The notes: generated from the sequence alone by a model not told the origin. DNA of 23,683 nucleotides from an uncultured Dorea sp. (GCA_910584265.1 CAJTZE010000050.1:1-23683); one strand, 5' to 3'. Positions 6,008 through 14,971 are shown, numbered from the stretch's first letter. Made by a program: numbers and translations.

Positions 6008-7222
6008 TTAATACAGCTTTGCTCCAATTTCCTCCGGCGAGAATCCTGCCTTTCTCAAGCCTGCCATGATTTCCTTCTTGTGTTCCGTACCAAATGCCTC
6101 CATGGTAATGCGCAGCTCTACTGCCGCATGCCGGTTGGTGCTCACAAACTGGTTGTGCTCCAGCTTAATGACGTTACCCTTGGCATCAGCTATTGCAGAT
6201 GCCACTTTCACCAGCTCGCCCGGCTTGTCAGGGAGCAGCACGGATACTGAGAAGATCCGGTCTCTCTGGATCAGTCCATGCTGGACAATGGAGGACATGG
6301 TTATCACATCCATATTGCCTCCGCTTAAGACTGCAACGGCTTTCTTTCCTTTCAGATCCATCTGTTTTAATGCCGCCACCGTAAGCAGGCCGGAATTTTC
6401 CACGATCATCTTATGGTTCTCCACCAGATCCAGAAAGGCTCCGATCAGATCATCGTCATCCACCAGCAGAATATCATCCACATTTTCCTGCACATAAGGA
6501 AGATTCTTGTCTCCAACCTTCTTCACCGCCGTTCCGTCTGCAATAGTATCTGCGCTTGGAAGCTCCACCGGCTCTCCTGCCTCAATGGCTGCCGTCATGC
6601 TTGCCGCCTGAGACGGCTCTACACCGATTACTTTAATCTTCGGATTCAGCATCTTCGCCAGTGTAGAAACACCAGTGATCAGTCCGCCTCCTCCGATCGG
6701 TACCAGAATATAATCTACCGTTGGAAGCTCCTGAACGATCTCCATGGCAATGGTTCCCTGTCCTGTTGCCACATCCAGGTCATTAAACGGATGTACAAAT
6801 GTGTAGCCCTTTTCCCCGGCAAGCTTCATGGCATAAGCGCAGGCATCATCATACACATCCCCGTGCAGGATCACCTCCGCCCCATAGCTCTTGGTGCGGT
6901 TCACCTTGATAAGAGGCGTAACGGTGGGCATAACCACCACTGCCTTGCAGCCATACTTCTGTGCCGCATAAGCCACGCCCTGGGCATGGTTTCCCGCGGA
7001 GGCGGTGATTAGTCCGCGCTCCCTCTCCTCATCCGTAAGGGTACTAATCTTATAGTAGGCGCCGCGTACCTTGTATGCTCCTGTGAACTGCATATTCTCA
7101 GGCTTCAGATATACCTTGCCGCCTGTCTGCTCACTCAGGTATTCACTGTATAACAGCTTCGTGGGATTGGTTACCCTTTTCACCAGCTCACTGGCTTCCT
7201 CAAATTTCTCTAATGTCAGCAT
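6008..7222 (-). CDS. ilvA: Threonine ammonia-lyase (threonine dehydratase) with ACT domain
   Basis: This PLP enzyme turns threonine (often also serine) into 2-oxobutanoate and ammonia, for isoleucine synthesis or threonine catabolism. The 404-residue length is that of the short, single-ACT type. Visible are the PLP lysine Lys51 in FTGAYKVRGA, ASAGNHAQG (74-82), the phosphate-binding loop GGGGL (177-181), and the SGGNMD motif (300-305). A C-terminal ACT-like domain at about 323-400 begins FSVSVLLPDKPGEL and may sense an amino acid. This form is between the biosynthetic (two regulatory lobes) and purely catabolic (no lobe) enzymes, so direction of use is open. GGGGGA precedes the start. It is 65 bp downstream of ftsY with no strong terminator between, so probably co-transcribed. 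Confidence 0.94.
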   Translation of the reverse strand: MLTLEKFEEASELVKRVTNPTKLLYSEYLSEQTGGKVYLKPENMQFTGAYKVRGAYYKISTLTDEERERGLITASAGNHAQGVAYAAQKYGCKAVVVMPTVTPLIKVNRTKSYGAEVILHGDVYDDACAYAMKLAGEKGYTFVHPFNDLDVATGQGTIAMEIVQELPTVDYILVPIGGGGLITGVSTLAKMLNPKIKVIGVEPSQAASMTAAIEAGEPVELPSADTIADGTAVKKVGDKNLPYVQENVDDILLVDDDDLIGAFLDLVENHKMIVENSGLLTVAALKQMDLKGKKAVAVLSGGNMDVITMSSIVQHGLIQRDRIFSVSVLLPDKPGELVKVASAIADAKGNVIKLEHNQFVSTNRHAAVELRITMEAFGTEHKKEIMAGLRKAGFSPEEIGAKLY

Positions 7223-7287
7223 CTTGCTTCCCCCTAATCCATTTCCGGCTCATATCCGGCTCTTAGCCGGACACGTCTATTTCCGAA

Positions 7288-8232
7288 TTATTCCTGCTCA
7301 TTTCTTCCTTCCGGCGAGAACAATGCATTTACAAATGCATCCGGGTCAAATCTCTGCAGATCCTCCATCTTCTCGCCCACACCGATATATTTCACCGGAA
7401 TGCCAAGCTCTGCCTGTACTGCAACTGCAATACCTCCCTTTGCGGTACCATCCATCTTAGTAAGAATAATTCCGGTAATGTCCGCCGCCTCTTTGAATTC
7501 TCTCGCCTGCTGCAGTGCATTCTGTCCGGTGGTTGCATCCAATACAACAAAGGTTTCCCGGCAGGCCTCCGGATATTCCCTGTCAATGATCCGGTTCATC
7601 TTGCGCAGCTCTTCCATCAGGTTCTTCTTATTGTGCAGGCGGCCGGCCGTATCGCAGAGAAGGATATCCGCATGTCTTGCCTTCGCCGCCGCAACTGCGT
7701 CATACACAACTGCCGCCGGGTCAGACCCTTCCTGGCCTCCGATCAGTTCTGCATGGGCGCGGTCCGCCCACTCCTTCAGCTGCTCTCCCGCGGCGGCCCG
7801 GAAGGTATCCGCTGCGGCAATGATCACCCGTTTTCCCTGAGCGCTGTATTGTCCGGCAAGCTTTCCTATGGTCGTGGTCTTTCCTACGCCGTTAACACCG
7901 ACAATAAGAATTACCGGATACATTTCCTCAAATTCATATTGGACCGCTCCCACACTCATCTGATCTCTTATACTGTCAATCAGGATTTCCCGGCAGGCTG
8001 CCGGATCCTTAATATGCTGTTCCTTCACCTGCTCCCTTAAGTGATCCAGAATATCATAGACAGCTTTTACGCCTAAGTCGCCCATGATCATAACCTCCTC
8101 CAGTTCCTCATAGAAGTCCTCATCTATGCTGGAGAATCCTCCAAATACACTGTCCATTCCGGACACAATATTATCTCTTGTCTTATTTAACCCTGACACA
8201 AGCCGGTCAAAAAAACCATTTCCTGCTTCCAT
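7288..8232 (-). CDS. ftsY: Signal recognition particle receptor FtsY
   Basis: FtsY is the membrane-associated SRP GTPase receptor that docks ribosome-nascent chain complexes at the Sec translocon. The 314-residue form lacks the long acidic N-terminal region of E. coli FtsY, as usual in Firmicutes. It has a helical N domain (about 1-100) and a G domain with the P-loop GVNGVGKTT (112-120), the ADTFRAAAGEQL motif (about 140-151), DTAGR in the next guanine motif and TKMDGTAKGG near the C-terminus. The start has AAGGAGGGAG upstream, overlapping the smc stop region; the gap to smc is 11 bp, so the two are co-translated. The smc-ftsY pair is a standard clostridial and bacillar order. Confidence 0.97.
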   Translation of the reverse strand: MEAGNGFFDRLVSGLNKTRDNIVSGMDSVFGGFSSIDEDFYEELEEVMIMGDLGVKAVYDILDHLREQVKEQHIKDPAACREILIDSIRDQMSVGAVQYEFEEMYPVILIVGVNGVGKTTTIGKLAGQYSAQGKRVIIAAADTFRAAAGEQLKEWADRAHAELIGGQEGSDPAAVVYDAVAAAKARHADILLCDTAGRLHNKKNLMEELRKMNRIIDREYPEACRETFVVLDATTGQNALQQAREFKEAADITGIILTKMDGTAKGGIAVAVQAELGIPVKYIGVGEKMEDLQRFDPDAFVNALFSPEGRNEQE

Positions 8233-8243
8233 AATCTCCCTCC

Positions 8244-11200
8244 TTATTCATCCAGTTCGTCCTCAAGAAGACTGACAGATACCAGCGCAGACACACCCTT
8301 TTCCTGCATAGTAATACCATACAGCCGGTCCGCCGCTGTCATAGTTCCCCGTCTGTGGGTAATCACGATAAACTGGGTATTCTTTGTCAGCTTATGCAGA
8401 TACTTTGCGAATCTGGTTACATTGGAATCATCCAGTGCCGCCTCAATCTCGTCCAGAAGACAGAAAGGCGATGGTTTTAGATTCTGAATTGCAAACAGCA
8501 GGGAAATCGCCGTCAGCGCCTTCTCGCCTCCGGAAAGCTGCATCATATTCTGCAGCTTTTTCCCCGGCGGCTGTGCAATGATCCGGATTCCTGCCTCTAA
8601 AATATCCTCATCCTCCATCAGCTCCAGCGTTCCCTTTCCGCCTCCGAACAATTCTTTAAATACATGGTCAAATTCATTCCAGATCCTTGCAAACTGCTCT
8701 GCGAACTGCTTACGCATAGCCTCATCAAGCTCTTCAATGATCTTCTCCAGCGTTGCCTCCGCCTCCACCAGATCATCATGCTGTCCCTTTAGGAATTCAT
8801 ACCGCTCAGACAGATTCTTAAAGTCTTCGATTGCATTCACGTTGACAGAACCAAGTTCTTTGATCTCACTCTTCAAGGTCTGGATTTGTTTTTTCATGGC
8901 CGCCAGATCCGTCAGATTCTCGTTGCGCAGCTCTAGTGCACGGCCATAGGTCAGCTCATACTCCTCCCACATATAGTTGATCTGCTTGTCCTCCGCCTCC
9001 TCATAGCTTTCCTGTCTGCTTTCCAGACGGAAAATCTCTTTGTCTAGATCCGACATATGTCTGGACATATCCTCCCGCTTCTGCAGGAAAGACTTATGCT
9101 GCCGGTTCAGTTCTTCCCGCTCCTTCACGGATTTTTCAATCTCTGACTCGATTTCCTCAAACAGCTCCTTTGAGTTCTCAACTGTCTGCCGGATTTCCTG
9201 AATCTGCTCTTCCTTCCCCTGGATTTCCTGAGATACATTATCCTTACCGGATTCCAGATTCTCTAATTCACTCCTGTACTTGACTATTTCTTCTTCAATA
9301 CGTTCTCTATTTTCCTTTGCAAAGAAATTCTGCTGTTCCAAACCTGCGCAGGCGAGATGTGCCTCTTCCAGAAGCTTCTGATGCTCTCCCTCCAGTATCC
9401 GCAGTTTATCCAGCTCTGTCTGCGATTCTGTCACACTCACTGTAAGCTCCTGCTCCAGGCTCTCAGAGGTATCAAGCTCCAGTGCGATAGATTCCTGATT
9501 GTCACTGATATCCGTAATCTGATGATCCAGCTCTTCCGTCTCTCTTCTCACATGGCCTGCCGTTTCCATGGCGGCCGCAATCCGTTCCTTTGACTGATCT
9601 GCATTCATCTTGGCTGTATTCTGAATTACATAGGCCTCCTGAAGCTGTTTCTGGATATCATCGATCACCCCATAATACCCGGCACGCTCATTCCGCAGGC
9701 TGTCCGCCTCCTTCTGGGACTCCTCCATCCTCTGCTTCCACTGGCGGACAAGCTTATCTAAGTCTTCAATCTCTCTCCGTCTGCTCAGCAGATTGCTGGA
9801 ATTCTTAAATGCTCCGCCTGTCATAGAACCGCCGGGATTCAGAAGATCTCCTTCGATAGTTACCAGTCTGAGGGACTGGTTATATTTTCTGGCGATTGCA
9901 ATTCCATGTTCAATATGATCCACCACAATCGTTCTTCCAAGGAGATTCTCTGCCAGGCTCTTATATTTCTCGTCCACCTGCACCAGCGTATCTGCAACGC
10001 CGATCACTCCCGGCTCCTTTAACACCTCCGGTCTGTTCATTCCCCTTCTTCCGCCGGTACTGGTAAGCGGCAGGAAGGTGGCACGTCCGTATTTGTTCTT
10101 CTTTAAGAAAGCAATCATCCGCTTTGCCGTATCCTCTGTATCCGTTACAATATTCTGGATACTTCCTCCCAATGCTGTCTCAATGGCTGTCTCATATTCC
10201 TTATCCACCTTGATAATATCAGCTACAACTCCTAATAGTCCAGGCTCCTGGTTCTTATGCTCCATCACTCTCCGGATACTATTTCCATAACCGTCATAGC
10301 GCTCCGTAATATTCCGCAGAGACTCCAGCCTCGACTGTTCTCGGTGATAGGAGGTCTGGCTTTTCCTCAGTTCCTCCGCTCTCTCTTCTATTTTCTTCTG
10401 TAGTTCTTCAATCTTTGATTCATAGGACCCGCTCTGCTCTGTCAGGGAAATGATTTTTTCTGAAACCTCTTTCAGCCTCTCCTCGTACCCCCTCAGATTC
10501 TCATTTTCCGTCTGCAGGCCGCTCTGGGAATCTGCAAGTTGTTTCTGCATCTCTGCCTTCCGTGCCTGGATCTGTTCCATCATCGTATCATAACGCTGAA
10601 TCTTTGCACGGGTAGAAGCCCGGTTATTCAAAAGCTCAATAATATTATTCTTGTGGGTTTCTATGTCGGCGGTAAGTGCAGCAATCCTGGTCTGTGTATC
10701 GATCAGCTGCTCCTTCGCCCCGGCCTCTTCTTTCTGTTTAACAGCAAGCTGCTCCTGCAATCCGCTGGTTTCTGCATTCAGCTGCTTAAGACTCTCTTCT
10801 CTGGTTCTGATTTCTTCATGGATCGCATCTGCACGCTTTGCAAAATGCCTGTCCGCATTATGGGCACTGTTGATCTGCTCCTTCAAAAGGGCAATCTCAT
10901 TTTCCAGCTGCTGCTTTAACAGGTTCGTCTCATTTAGTTTGGACTTATAATGCTCAATGGAATCATCAATGCTATCCATCTGTTCTTCCACTGCATTATA
11001 CTCATTCTTCATACTGCCGTAATCCAAAGATGCCTTCTCGAGCTCTTCCTTTGTCACAGCAAGCTTTTCCTGGATATCCTTAATCTGATCTTTCAGCCTT
11101 GCTGTCTCCAAAAGAAACATATTGATATCATAGGTTTTCAGCTCTTCCTTCTTCTTCAGATACTCCTTTGCTGTCTCAGCCTGACGTTCTAACGGCGCTC

Positions 11201-11804
11201 TCTGCTTCTCTAGCTCTGCCAGAATATCATTGACGCGGATTAGATTCTGTCTCTCATCCTCCAGCTTCTTCAATGACATGTTCTTACGCCGTTTAAACTT
11301 CACAATTCCTGCCGCCTCGTCAAAGAGCTCTCTTCTTTCTTCCGGCTTGCCGCTTAGGATACGGTCAATTTGTCCCTGTCCGATGATAGAATATCCTTCT
11401 TTTCCAATTCCCGTGTCATAGAACAGCTCGTTTACATCCTTCAGCCTGCAGGCGCTGCCATTGATCAGATACTCGCTCTCCCCGGAGCGGTACAACTTCC
11501 TTGCTATGGTAACCTCCTCATAATCAATAGCAAGCTGATGATCCGAATTATCCAGCGTGATCGCCACATATGCATAGCTGAGCGGTCTCCTGTTCTCCGT
11601 TCCCGAAAATATAACGTCCTGCATGGTCCCTCCCCGGAGCTGCTTGATACGCTGCTCGCCGAGAACCCACCGCACTGCGTCCGCCACATTGCTCTTGCCG
11701 CTCCCATTAGGCCCTACGATTCCCGTAATCCCGTTATGGAAGTCAAATACAATTTTATGTGCAAAGGATTTAAACCCCTGCACCTCTATGCTCTTTAAAT
11801 ACAT
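8244..11804 (-). CDS. smc: Chromosome segregation ATPase SMC
   Basis: SMC forms the core of the ScpAB-SMC condensin complex that extrudes DNA loops and keeps sister chromosomes apart. The 1186 residues show the full family layout: N-terminal ATPase half with Walker A GPNGSGKS (31-38), a long coiled coil (about 165-500), the hinge (about 515-680, with GLLGVVADI and GGSMTGGAF-type glycines), the returning coiled coil (about 680-1030), and the C-terminal ATPase half with signature LSGGEKA (1090-1096) and Walker B CLLDEIEAALDD (1115-1126). It lies between rnc (7 bp upstream) and ftsY (11 bp downstream). No breaks or missing motifs were seen. The kleisin partners ScpA and ScpB are not in the window. 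Confidence 0.98.
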   Translation of the reverse strand: MYLKSIEVQGFKSFAHKIVFDFHNGITGIVGPNGSGKSNVADAVRWVLGEQRIKQLRGGTMQDVIFSGTENRRPLSYAYVAITLDNSDHQLAIDYEEVTIARKLYRSGESEYLINGSACRLKDVNELFYDTGIGKEGYSIIGQGQIDRILSGKPEERRELFDEAAGIVKFKRRKNMSLKKLEDERQNLIRVNDILAELEKQRAPLERQAETAKEYLKKKEELKTYDINMFLLETARLKDQIKDIQEKLAVTKEELEKASLDYGSMKNEYNAVEEQMDSIDDSIEHYKSKLNETNLLKQQLENEIALLKEQINSAHNADRHFAKRADAIHEEIRTREESLKQLNAETSGLQEQLAVKQKEEAGAKEQLIDTQTRIAALTADIETHKNNIIELLNNRASTRAKIQRYDTMMEQIQARKAEMQKQLADSQSGLQTENENLRGYEERLKEVSEKIISLTEQSGSYESKIEELQKKIEERAEELRKSQTSYHREQSRLESLRNITERYDGYGNSIRRVMEHKNQEPGLLGVVADIIKVDKEYETAIETALGGSIQNIVTDTEDTAKRMIAFLKKNKYGRATFLPLTSTGGRRGMNRPEVLKEPGVIGVADTLVQVDEKYKSLAENLLGRTIVVDHIEHGIAIARKYNQSLRLVTIEGDLLNPGGSMTGGAFKNSSNLLSRRREIEDLDKLVRQWKQRMEESQKEADSLRNERAGYYGVIDDIQKQLQEAYVIQNTAKMNADQSKERIAAAMETAGHVRRETEELDHQITDISDNQESIALELDTSESLEQELTVSVTESQTELDKLRILEGEHQKLLEEAHLACAGLEQQNFFAKENRERIEEEIVKYRSELENLESGKDNVSQEIQGKEEQIQEIRQTVENSKELFEEIESEIEKSVKEREELNRQHKSFLQKREDMSRHMSDLDKEIFRLESRQESYEEAEDKQINYMWEEYELTYGRALELRNENLTDLAAMKKQIQTLKSEIKELGSVNVNAIEDFKNLSERYEFLKGQHDDLVEAEATLEKIIEELDEAMRKQFAEQFARIWNEFDHVFKELFGGGKGTLELMEDEDILEAGIRIIAQPPGKKLQNMMQLSGGEKALTAISLLFAIQNLKPSPFCLLDEIEAALDDSNVTRFAKYLHKLTKNTQFIVITHRRGTMTAADRLYGITMQEKGVSALVSVSLLEDELDE

Positions 11805-11811
11805 ACAGCAC

Positions 11812-12507
11812 CTACTTCACATTATTCTTATGCAGCTGCAGGATCGTCTGATATGCCGCCTCCTGCTCCGCTGATTTCTTAGTCCTCCCCCTGCCCTGTC
11901 CATACTCCTTCTTTCCAATATAAACAGCAGTCAGAAATGACTTATTATGGTCAGGCCCTTCCTCCGCCAGCAGCTGATAGGAAACTGCCTCTGTAAAATT
12001 CGCCTGTACTAGTTCCTGCAGGATAGTCTTGCTATCATAAAAGAGCTTCTTATTCTCCATATCATTCAGCACAAACTGCTGGATAAACTCTTTTGCATTA
12101 GCAAAACCACCATCAATATAAATTGCCCCGATCATCGCCTCCAGCGCATCGGAAGTAATTGATTCCCTCTTTCGTCCTCCGGTGGCCTCTTCCCCTCTGC
12201 CAAGCAGCAGGTAATCTCCAAGCCCGATCTGTCTCGCACAAAATGCAAGGCTCGGCTCACACACGATGCTTGCGCGGATCTTGGTCAGATCCCCTTCCGG
12301 CATCTTTTCATGTTCATAAAAAAGAAATTCGCTGGAAACAATCTCCAGCACCGCATCCCCCAGAAATTCCAGCCTCTCATTACACTCATATTTCGGCAGA
12401 TGCTTTTCATTCACATAAGAGCTATGCGACACTGCCCGCTGAAGAAGGCTGAAATCTGAAAATTCATAGCCTATCTGTTTTTCTAATAATTTTAAATCCT
12501 TACTCAT
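11812..12507 (-). CDS. rnc: Ribonuclease III
   Basis: This endonuclease cuts double-stranded RNA in rRNA precursors, leaders and antisense duplexes. The 231-residue protein has the RNase III domain at about 5-150, with the signature NERLEFLGDAVLE (about 43-55) and the second acidic motif SDALEAMIGAIYIDGG (about 119-134), and a C-terminal dsRNA-binding domain (about 158-228) ending in the KSAEQEAA helix. Both metal-binding acidic clusters are present. It starts at ATG 12507, downstream of the acpP terminator, and runs into smc with a 7-bp gap. The rnc-smc-ftsY order is conserved in many Firmicutes. Confidence 0.97.
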   Translation of the reverse strand: MSKDLKLLEKQIGYEFSDFSLLQRAVSHSSYVNEKHLPKYECNERLEFLGDAVLEIVSSEFLFYEHEKMPEGDLTKIRASIVCEPSLAFCARQIGLGDYLLLGRGEEATGGRKRESITSDALEAMIGAIYIDGGFANAKEFIQQFVLNDMENKKLFYDSKTILQELVQANFTEAVSYQLLAEEGPDHNKSFLTAVYIGKKEYGQGRGRTKKSAEQEAAYQTILQLHKNNVK

Positions 12508-12531
12508 GTCTACTGCCTCATATATACAACA

Positions 12532-12557
12532 GAAAAAGCCCGTAACCGGGCTTTTCC
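12532..12557 (-). terminator. Rho-independent terminator after acpP
   Basis: On the minus strand AAAAGCCCG-GTTA-CGGGCTTTT with a continuing T-run (TTTTTCTG) makes a short, strong hairpin of 9 bp with a 4-base loop. It separates plsX-acpP from rnc-smc-ftsY. Its symmetry would also allow some activity in the other direction. Confidence 0.85.
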
Positions 12558-12564
12558 ATGTTCC

Positions 12565-12795
12565 CTAATTTATCGCATTTTTAATCTGTTCTACTGCATC
12601 GCCTACAGTGACAATCTTTTCTGCTTCCTCATTATCAATTTCAATATCAAACGCATCCTCAATTCCCATAATAATCTGAAAAATATCCAATGAATCTGCT
12701 CCCAGATCATTCTCGAATGATACATCCTCCGTAATCTCATCCGGTTCAATACTCATCACATCAGCAATAATCTCACGCAATTTTTCAAATTCCAT
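12565..12795 (-). CDS. acpP: Acyl carrier protein
   Basis: ACP carries growing acyl chains in type II fatty acid synthesis. The 76-residue acidic protein has the four-helix ACP pattern. Ser35 in LGADSLD is the phosphopantetheine attachment site, followed by the recognition helix DIFQIIMGIEDAF. Longer frames starting at TTG 12816 or ATG 12801 are less likely: GGAG at 12807-12804 sits 8 bases before ATG 12795 but only 2 before ATG 12801, and 76 residues is the normal family length. It follows plsX by 27 bp, so both are probably made from the plsX promoter. PlsX uses acyl-ACP, which fits the pairing. Confidence 0.95.
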   Translation of the reverse strand: MEFEKLREIIADVMSIEPDEITEDVSFENDLGADSLDIFQIIMGIEDAFDIEIDNEEAEKIVTVGDAVEQIKNAIN

Positions 12796-12822
12796 ATCCA
12801 TTTCTCCTTTTTTCAAATTAAT

Positions 12823-13845
12823 CTATTCATCGGAACCAGAGTCCGCCTGAATACATGCCATAATTTTTTCGTTGATCCGCTGTTCCTTGAATGTAATACA
12901 CTGAATAATTGAATTGGAAATTTCTTTCGCCTTCGCACTTCCATGGGTCTTCACTACCAGTCCCTTAAGTCCCAGAAGCGGTGCCCCGCCATATTCGGCC
13001 GCATCAAACTGCTTCACCGTTTCTTTCAACGCCGGTTTTACAAGAAACGCGCCAATCTTGCTGCGGAGCGTTGACATCATGCCCTCCTTAATCTTGCCGA
13101 TCAGCACAGCCCCCAGACCCTCGTATAACTTCAGTATCACATTACCGGCAAATGCTTCTGAAACGATCACATCTGCTTTACCGTAAGGAATGTCTCTCGC
13201 TTCAATGCTCCCGATGAAATTGATATCAGTAAGCTTTTTCAGCAGAGGGAATGTCTCCTTCACAAGCGCATTGCCCTTCTCTTCCTCAGCGCCAATATTC
13301 ACGATCGCAGCCTTCGGGTTCTTGATGCCGATCACATGCTCCATATAAATGGAACCCATCCTTGCAAACTGAACCAGATGAGAAGGCCTTGCATCAACAT
13401 TGGCTCCGCAGTCAATCAAAAGGGATGCTCCTTTTGCAGTCGGAATAAGCGGCGCAAGCGGCGGTCTCTCGATTCCCTTGATACGGCCGATCAGAGTCTG
13501 CCCTCCTACCAGTATAGCCCCTGAGCTTCCCGCTGATACAAATGCATCTGCCTCCCCGCTCTTTACCAGCTTCATCCCCACTACAATCGAGGAATCCTTC
13601 TTACGCCGGATTGCATTGACTGGCGGCTCCGCGGTTTCAATCACTTCCGAGGCATTCACTACCTGGATACGGTTCTTATCATAGGTATACTTCTCGAGCT
13701 CATGCTTAACGGTCTCTTCCCTTCCTACTAAAAATACCTTAACCTGCCTGCTCCTGTTTATCGCGTCTACAGCGCCCTTCACCATCTCTGCCGGGGCATG
13801 ATCCCCGCCCATGGCGTCAAGCACCACTCCTGTAATCTCTGACAT
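12823..13845 (-). CDS. plsX: Phosphate acyltransferase PlsX
   Basis: PlsX is a peripheral membrane enzyme that converts acyl-ACP and phosphate to acyl-phosphate, the acyl donor used by PlsY for phosphatidic acid synthesis. The 340-residue protein starts MSEITGVVLDAMGGDHAP, the family's typical N-terminal glycine motif, and shows SAGSSGAILVGG (about 100-111), GANVDARPSHL (about 146-156), and the conserved AEYGGAPLLGLKG near the C-terminus. An upstream in-frame ATG at 13902 would add 19 hydrophobic residues unlike the family and would lie in the -35 box, so ATG 13845, with GGGAGGAAG upstream, is preferred. It is followed by acpP. Confidence 0.95.
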   Translation of the reverse strand: MSEITGVVLDAMGGDHAPAEMVKGAVDAINRSRQVKVFLVGREETVKHELEKYTYDKNRIQVVNASEVIETAEPPVNAIRRKKDSSIVVGMKLVKSGEADAFVSAGSSGAILVGGQTLIGRIKGIERPPLAPLIPTAKGASLLIDCGANVDARPSHLVQFARMGSIYMEHVIGIKNPKAAIVNIGAEEEKGNALVKETFPLLKKLTDINFIGSIEARDIPYGKADVIVSEAFAGNVILKLYEGLGAVLIGKIKEGMMSTLRSKIGAFLVKPALKETVKQFDAAEYGGAPLLGLKGLVVKTHGSAKAKEISNSIIQCITFKEQRINEKIMACIQADSGSDE

Positions 13846-13873
13846 TCTGCTTCCTCCCGGTATTATATGGATA

Positions 13874-13902
13874 ATTCTACTAAACATTGCACAAAAAATC
13901 AA
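13874..13902 (-). promoter_or_regulatory. Promoter of plsX-acpP
   Basis: Minus strand TTGATT (13902-13897), 17 bp, TAGAAT (13879-13874), about 28 bases before the plsX start. No clear FapR-type palindrome was seen beside it. Confidence 0.6.
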
Positions 13903-13910
13903 TAAGATAT

Positions 13911-13945
13911 TAAAAAATAGGCCTCCGCCCGCACAGGAAGCCTAT
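13911..13945 (-). terminator. Rho-independent terminator after the 288-codon unknown gene
   Basis: ATAGGCTTCC and GGAGGCCTAT pair over 10 bp (one G-U) around a 9-base GC-rich loop, followed on the minus strand by TTTTTTAATA. The plsX -35 box begins only 9 bases further on. Confidence 0.85.
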
Positions 13946-13975
13946 AAATTTCAATCATCCTTTATTTTATTTCTT

Positions 13976-14842
13976 TTAGGCACGCACATTTACCAGATTT
14001 TGTGCCTCTTCCATCTGACTCAGATCAATCTTCCCATATTCACCCAGATTGACTGACAATCCCGGTCCCTCCACTTCACCTAAGGTTTTGTTGTAAATCA
14101 AATGCGAATCCCACTTTATCCCAGCGTAGTCCTCCGCCCCTTTATATGTATAGGGAGACAGCTGTTCTCCGGTGTATGCCTCATACCGGCTGGCAGCAGC
14201 ATCTGCCTGCCGCATCAGCTCTTCCTTCACACCGGCAATCCTCCGCAGAGCCTCTTCTGCGCTCCCGGCTCCTCTTAGCATCTGAAGCAGGGCATTTGTA
14301 TTTGCATGCAGATCACTCAGCTGTTCTTCTGCCTCTTTTCCGAAGGCTTCTCCGTACAGTCTGCCTGCATGCTCTATCCGGAAATGAGAGATGCCCATGA
14401 CAGAACTCACCGTCCACGACATGTCCTCTAACTGCTTGTTCATCCAGTTTTCCAGAACCTCTGCCTTTCCGTCATCTTTTCCAGCTCCGGCCTTATCGTA
14501 TTCTGCCTGCATATATTTAATCTGCTCTTCCATACAGGTAAGATTGTCTACAGCATTACCTGCTGATTGATAGTAACGCTCCATCTCACCGGCTATTCCC
14601 CCTGGAATATCCTTTCCGCTGATCGGGAACATGGCTGAAGGCCGCTCCATTTGAACGTCAATTTGCTCCTCTGCCTCACCAGTATGGCTCCGACGGGCCA
14701 GTGCAGACACTTTTTGGTGAAGCTCCTGCTGCCAATCTGCCTTCTGGATAATACGTTTCTTTATAGAACCAGGCAGAAGCGGACTCGCCGTATTTCGACC
14801 GGATTTCTGTAAAAAGGATAGATTCTGCATGTTAATTCTCAT
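13976..14842 (-). CDS. Conserved-looking protein of unknown function (288 residues)
   Basis: I do not recognise this protein. It starts at ATG 14842 after GGGGTG and ends just before a terminator, so it is a well-formed single gene. The sequence is hydrophilic and mostly helical, with no signal peptide or membrane segment. A basic N-terminus (about 1-50, rich in K/R/Q) leads to heptad-like helices (about 85-225, e.g. MEEQIKYMQAEYDKAG and LSDLHANTNALLQMLRGAG) and ends in a different, beta-prone tail (about 235-288, YTYKGAEDYAGIKWD and GPGLSVNLGEYGKIDLSQ). It has one cysteine, in LTCMEE near residue 100. It sits between rpmF and plsX, genes often adjacent elsewhere. A cytoplasmic structural or partner-binding role is possible, but no function is assigned. 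Confidence 0.85.
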   Translation of the reverse strand: MRINMQNLSFLQKSGRNTASPLLPGSIKKRIIQKADWQQELHQKVSALARRSHTGEAEEQIDVQMERPSAMFPISGKDIPGGIAGEMERYYQSAGNAVDNLTCMEEQIKYMQAEYDKAGAGKDDGKAEVLENWMNKQLEDMSWTVSSVMGISHFRIEHAGRLYGEAFGKEAEEQLSDLHANTNALLQMLRGAGSAEEALRRIAGVKEELMRQADAAASRYEAYTGEQLSPYTYKGAEDYAGIKWDSHLIYNKTLGEVEGPGLSVNLGEYGKIDLSQMEEAQNLVNVRA

Positions 14843-14918
14843 GATACACCCCGCTGTTCTTCATTCTGCATCGCTCTCTTATAATAGAATATCGGCTCTT
14901 GATCGTAAAAAATAAGAT

Positions 14919-14960
14919 AATAAAGAAAACCGGATACCTTTGATTCTCCAGGTATCCGGT
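14919..14960 (-). terminator. Rho-independent terminator after rpmF
   Basis: Perfect 10-bp stem ACCGGATACC / GGTATCCGGT with a 12-base loop, followed on the minus strand by TTTCTTTATTATC. It ends the yceD-rpmF transcript. Confidence 0.88.
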
Positions 14961-14971
14961 CAGTTCCGCAA

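Noticed and set aside
12508..12564. Separate promoter for rnc-smc-ftsY in the acpP-rnc gap
   Set aside because: A TATATA element lies after the terminator, but no acceptable -35 at 16-18 bp could be found, so it is not listed as a feature.
12796..12816. Longer acpP start at TTG 12816 or ATG 12801
   Set aside because: The Shine-Dalgarno sequence itself lies within these codons; ATG 12795 has 8-base spacing and normal ACP length.
13846..13902. Longer plsX start at 13902
   Set aside because: It would start inside the promoter -35 box and add residues foreign to PlsX; ATG 13845 has a good ribosome binding site.
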